Below are positions 62,020-64,000 of a stretch of 64,000 bases of DNA, piece after piece. Source of the DNA: JBCCFK01 sp965262315 (GTDB taxonomy: Bacteria; Actinomycetota; Acidimicrobiia; Acidimicrobiales; UBA8592). Where the stretch lies: NCBI GenBank assembly GCA_965262315.1, contig CBDHFJ010000163.1, positions 1 through 64,000 of the forward strand, given 5' to 3'. The position numbers were made by a program, and so were the translations under genes. The notes beneath the pieces are model-generated. The model made no database searches and was not told the DNA's origin. It saw only the letters and a program-made list of their open reading frames with translations. Positions within the stretch are counted from its first letter, which is position 1. Every line of letters starts with the position of its first letter.

Positions 62020-62837
62020 GTCTCGGATCCTTCCTGCTGGCTCTCGAGCATTCGCTCACCGGCCTGGGCCTGGATCTCGCCGGCCTGCTCGCCGAGATAG
62101 GCGGCCTTGACGGCCGCGTTCTCGCGGATCTCGGCGGGCGTCCCCTCGGCGATGATCTGGCCGAAGTCGAGCACGTAGATGTAGTCGCAGACGCTGAGCA
62201 CGAGGCCCATGTCGTGGTCGATGAGGAATACCGACATGCCGTGGTCGAGGAACTCCCGCAGGTGCTGACCGAGCGTCTGGCTCTCAGCGGTGTCGAGACC
62301 GGCCGCCGGCTCGTCCAGCAGGATGAGCTTGGGCTGGGCCGCAAGCGCCCGGGCCACGCCCACGAGCTTTCGACGCCCGTGACTGAGGTCGGTGGGCATC
62401 GCGTCGGCCTCGTCGTTGAGCCCCATGATGTCCAGGGCCCAGTCGACCTTGGCCTCGATGGCCGGGTCGGTCGGCGTGAGGTGCAACATGTCGAGAATGA
62501 AGCTGTACCACTTGGTGGGGTAGGCGGCGACGAGCAGGTTGTCACGCACGCTCAGGTCCTCGAACAGCTCGAGGGACTGGAACGTGCGGACGAGTCCTCG
62601 CTGCGCCCGCTCGTGCGGCTTCAGGTCGGCCACGTTCTCGCCGGCGAACACCGCTTCACCCGCAGACATCGGGACGTAGCCGGTGATGGCGTCGATGAAC
62701 GTGGTCTTGCCGGCGCCGTTGGGACCGATCAGTCCGACGAAGGAGCCTTCGGGGACGGCGAGGTTGACGGCGTCGTTGGCGTTCAGGCCACCGAACGTGA
62801 CAGTGAGGCCTTTGGTCTCGAGAACGTTGTTGCTCAT
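62016..62837 (-). CDS. livG: Branched-chain amino-acid ABC transporter ATPase, LivG type
   Basis: 273 aa. Walker A GLIGPNGAGKTTFID, signature LSHGRRKLVGVARAL (GRRK instead of GEQQ, as in LivG), Walker B LILLDEPAAGLD, switch His in FLIDHDMG. Partner of LivF. Start overlaps the LivM stop by ATGA. Confidence 0.9.
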   Translation of the reverse strand: MSNNVLETKGLTVTFGGLNANDAVNLAVPEGSFVGLIGPNGAGKTTFIDAITGYVPMSAGEAVFAGENVADLKPHERAQRGLVRTFQSLELFEDLSVRDNLLVAAYPTKWYSFILDMLHLTPTDPAIEAKVDWALDIMGLNDEADAMPTDLSHGRRKLVGVARALAAQPKLILLDEPAAGLDTAESQTLGQHLREFLDHGMSVFLIDHDMGLVLSVCDYIYVLDFGQIIAEGTPAEIRENAAVKAAYLGEQAGEIQAQAGERMLESQQEGSET

Positions 62838-64000
62838 GCCATTGCTCCTTCGGTGTCGCCGTCCAGCTCGTCTTGGCTGATCGTCAGCGGGCCGTCTTCA
62901 GGAGCAATCGATGGATCGCCCCGGAGGCCAGCCAGGATGTGTTTGCCCTGGTCGGACTGGAGGAGGGCGATGCCTTCGCCGCCGGTCACGATCGCGTTGA
63001 CGATCAGGCCGATGGCGCCGACCGTGTTGATGATGGCCACGTCGATGGATTCGAGATGCACGCCGGTGAACTCGGCGACGAGACCACCGGCCACGAGGCA
63101 GCCGCCGATGACGGCACCGTTGATGGTGGTGATGCCCCCGAGGTACACGAAGGCCAGCAGGGCGAGACCGGCGAACACGCTGAAGTTGTCCGAGCTGATG
63201 GCGGGGAGTCGGTAGGCGAACAGGACGCCCGAGATACCGGCAATCGCCGACGAGATGCCGAAGCCCAGCATCTTGGTCTGGGAAACGTCGATGCCGGCCG
63301 CCGCGGCCGCACGTTCGTTCGCCCGGACCGCCAGGAAGCGACGGCCGACCGCGCCTCGTCTGAGGTTGCCGACCGCCATCCCGACGAGCGTGACGACGAT
63401 GATGAGGAAGACGGTGTACTTCCAGAAGTCGGTCCGGTTGGTCTCCTCGTTGAGCGCCCCGATGTACACCCCGAACCACTCGGGTTCCGGCGTCGGGTTC
63501 GTCGAGATCGCTCCCTCACCCATGAGCTGTGAGTTGCGGATGAGCAGGTCTTCGATCGCGATCACGGCGGACAGCGTCACCACCGCCAGCTGGACGCCAC
63601 GGATGCGAAGCGCGGGGAGGCCGATGATCAGCCCGATGAGGACCGCGAACGCGACACCGCCCAGTGCCGCCAGCGGATGGGGGAGGTCCCAGCCGGTGTT
63701 CACGAAGAAGTCGTTGGGACGGATCTTGGTGCCGTCCGCTGCCAGCCGCGTCATCATGAACGCGGCCACACCGGCGAGGCTGAACTGCACCAGCGATATC
63801 TGGCCGAGGTAGCCGACGATCACCGTCAGGCTGAACATGAACAGGATCGCCACCAGGGTCGTGGTGAGAATGGCTTCCCAGCTCGAGACGAAGATGTTCG
63901 ACAGCATGAGCGCGATACCCACGACGAAGACCGTGCCCAACAGCAGGTTGTTGGTGGCAGGGGCCCGTGGTTGGCGGCCGATGCTGATGCTGCCTCGGAT
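62834..64000 (-). CDS. livM: LivM-type permease, runs off the right edge
   Basis: At least 388 codons read leftward from the window edge. The frame is open through 64000, so the true start lies outside. Contains the LivM core: SLTVIVGYLGQISLVQFSLAG, IIGLPALRIRGVQLAVVTLSAV and the cytoplasmic EAA-like loop AVRANERAAAAAGIDVSQTKMLGFGISSAIAGISG. Ends DTEGAMA. May be a LivHM fusion, which the window cannot show. First visible gene of an operon M-G-F-membrane protein. Confidence 0.88.
   Translation of the reverse strand: MRGSISIGRQPRAPATNNLLLGTVFVVGIALMLSNIFVSSWEAILTTTLVAILFMFSLTVIVGYLGQISLVQFSLAGVAAFMMTRLAADGTKIRPNDFFVNTGWDLPHPLAALGGVAFAVLIGLIIGLPALRIRGVQLAVVTLSAVIAIEDLLIRNSQLMGEGAISTNPTPEPEWFGVYIGALNEETNRTDFWKYTVFLIIVVTLVGMAVGNLRRGAVGRRFLAVRANERAAAAAGIDVSQTKMLGFGISSAIAGISGVLFAYRLPAISSDNFSVFAGLALLAFVYLGGITTINGAVIGGCLVAGGLVAEFTGVHLESIDVAIINTVGAIGLIVNAIVTGGEGIALLQSDQGKHILAGLRGDPSIAPEDGPLTISQDELDGDTEGAMA

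Overview
The window is 64 kb of GC-rich DNA. Apart from its first ~376 bases it looks like one actinobacterial chromosome segment. Inference: a free-living, probably aquatic member of the Acidimicrobiia (Ilumatobacter-like), from the density of CoA-linked catabolic genes, the DUF222/HNH protein, the mycothiol-type DinB protein, NarL-type two-component genes and lipoproteins with Pro-Thr linkers. Genus is not proven by the sequence. Bases 1 to ~376 have lower GC and encode the 3' end of one gene and the secreted N-terminus of another with the look of a Planctomycetes gene pair. They abut a Baeyer-Villiger monooxygenase that loses its C-terminus exactly there, so the left end is probably a chimeric assembly join.

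Layout. 0.4-4.6 kb: BVMO (-) opposite CaiB/SnoaL/SDR (+). 4.6-6.1 kb: DUF222-HNH protein. 6.3-9.7 kb: sensor kinase, response regulator and ABC-2 exporter. 10-12.6 kb: PASTA/PKD surface protein and an AzlCD-like exporter. 12.7-14.4 kb: DinB-like protein, a 98-bp tandem duplication and a PhyH oxygenase. 14.6-19.5 kb: polysaccharide block (GT4, MFS, flippase, GT32). 19.6-23.3 kb: DUF3179 lipoprotein, Sua5, another lipoprotein, MmcQ/YjbR. 23.4-27.1 kb: TetR divergent from glyoxalase-fold protein, atypical SDR and FAD monooxygenase, with a palindromic operator between. 27-35.7 kb: AfsR-like and LuxR-like large regulators, two methyltransferases, an RraB-like protein, PhyH plus a sugar-isomerase-like barrel. 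35.8-39.8 kb: Rieske oxygenase, DGPF/YCII protein with ECF42-type sigma factor, PhzF. 39.9-43.5 kb: WxL-like surface protein and O-antigen-ligase-like protein. 43.5-53.5 kb: acyl-CoA synthetase, amidohydrolase, nitroreductase, then a long + operon (AhpD-like selenoprotein candidate, P450, CaiB, alpha/beta hydrolase, SDR, nitroreductase, SnoaL-like, HAD). 53.6-56.6 kb: two frameshifted lipoproteins around a PNPOx-like protein. 56.6-60 kb: single-chain acyl-CoA carboxylase (BC-BCCP-CT). 60-60.4 kb: 107-bp repeat array. 60.4-64 kb: branched-chain amino-acid-type ABC operon running off the right edge.

The most notable signal is at 46919-47452. An AhpD/carboxymuconolactone-decarboxylase-like gene has an in-frame TGA exactly where the second cysteine of the CxxC redox motif should be. 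It is followed 13 nt later by a perfect 7-bp hairpin with a GGC loop, placed like a bacterial SECIS. I read this as a CxxU selenoprotein, not a broken gene.

Together the genes describe uptake and activation of acids (Liv transporter, acyl-CoA synthetases, CaiB transferases), oxygenation (BVMO, P450, Rieske, FAD and PhyH oxygenases), reduction and hydrolysis (SDRs, nitroreductases, hydrolases), plus cell-surface construction and several local regulators.
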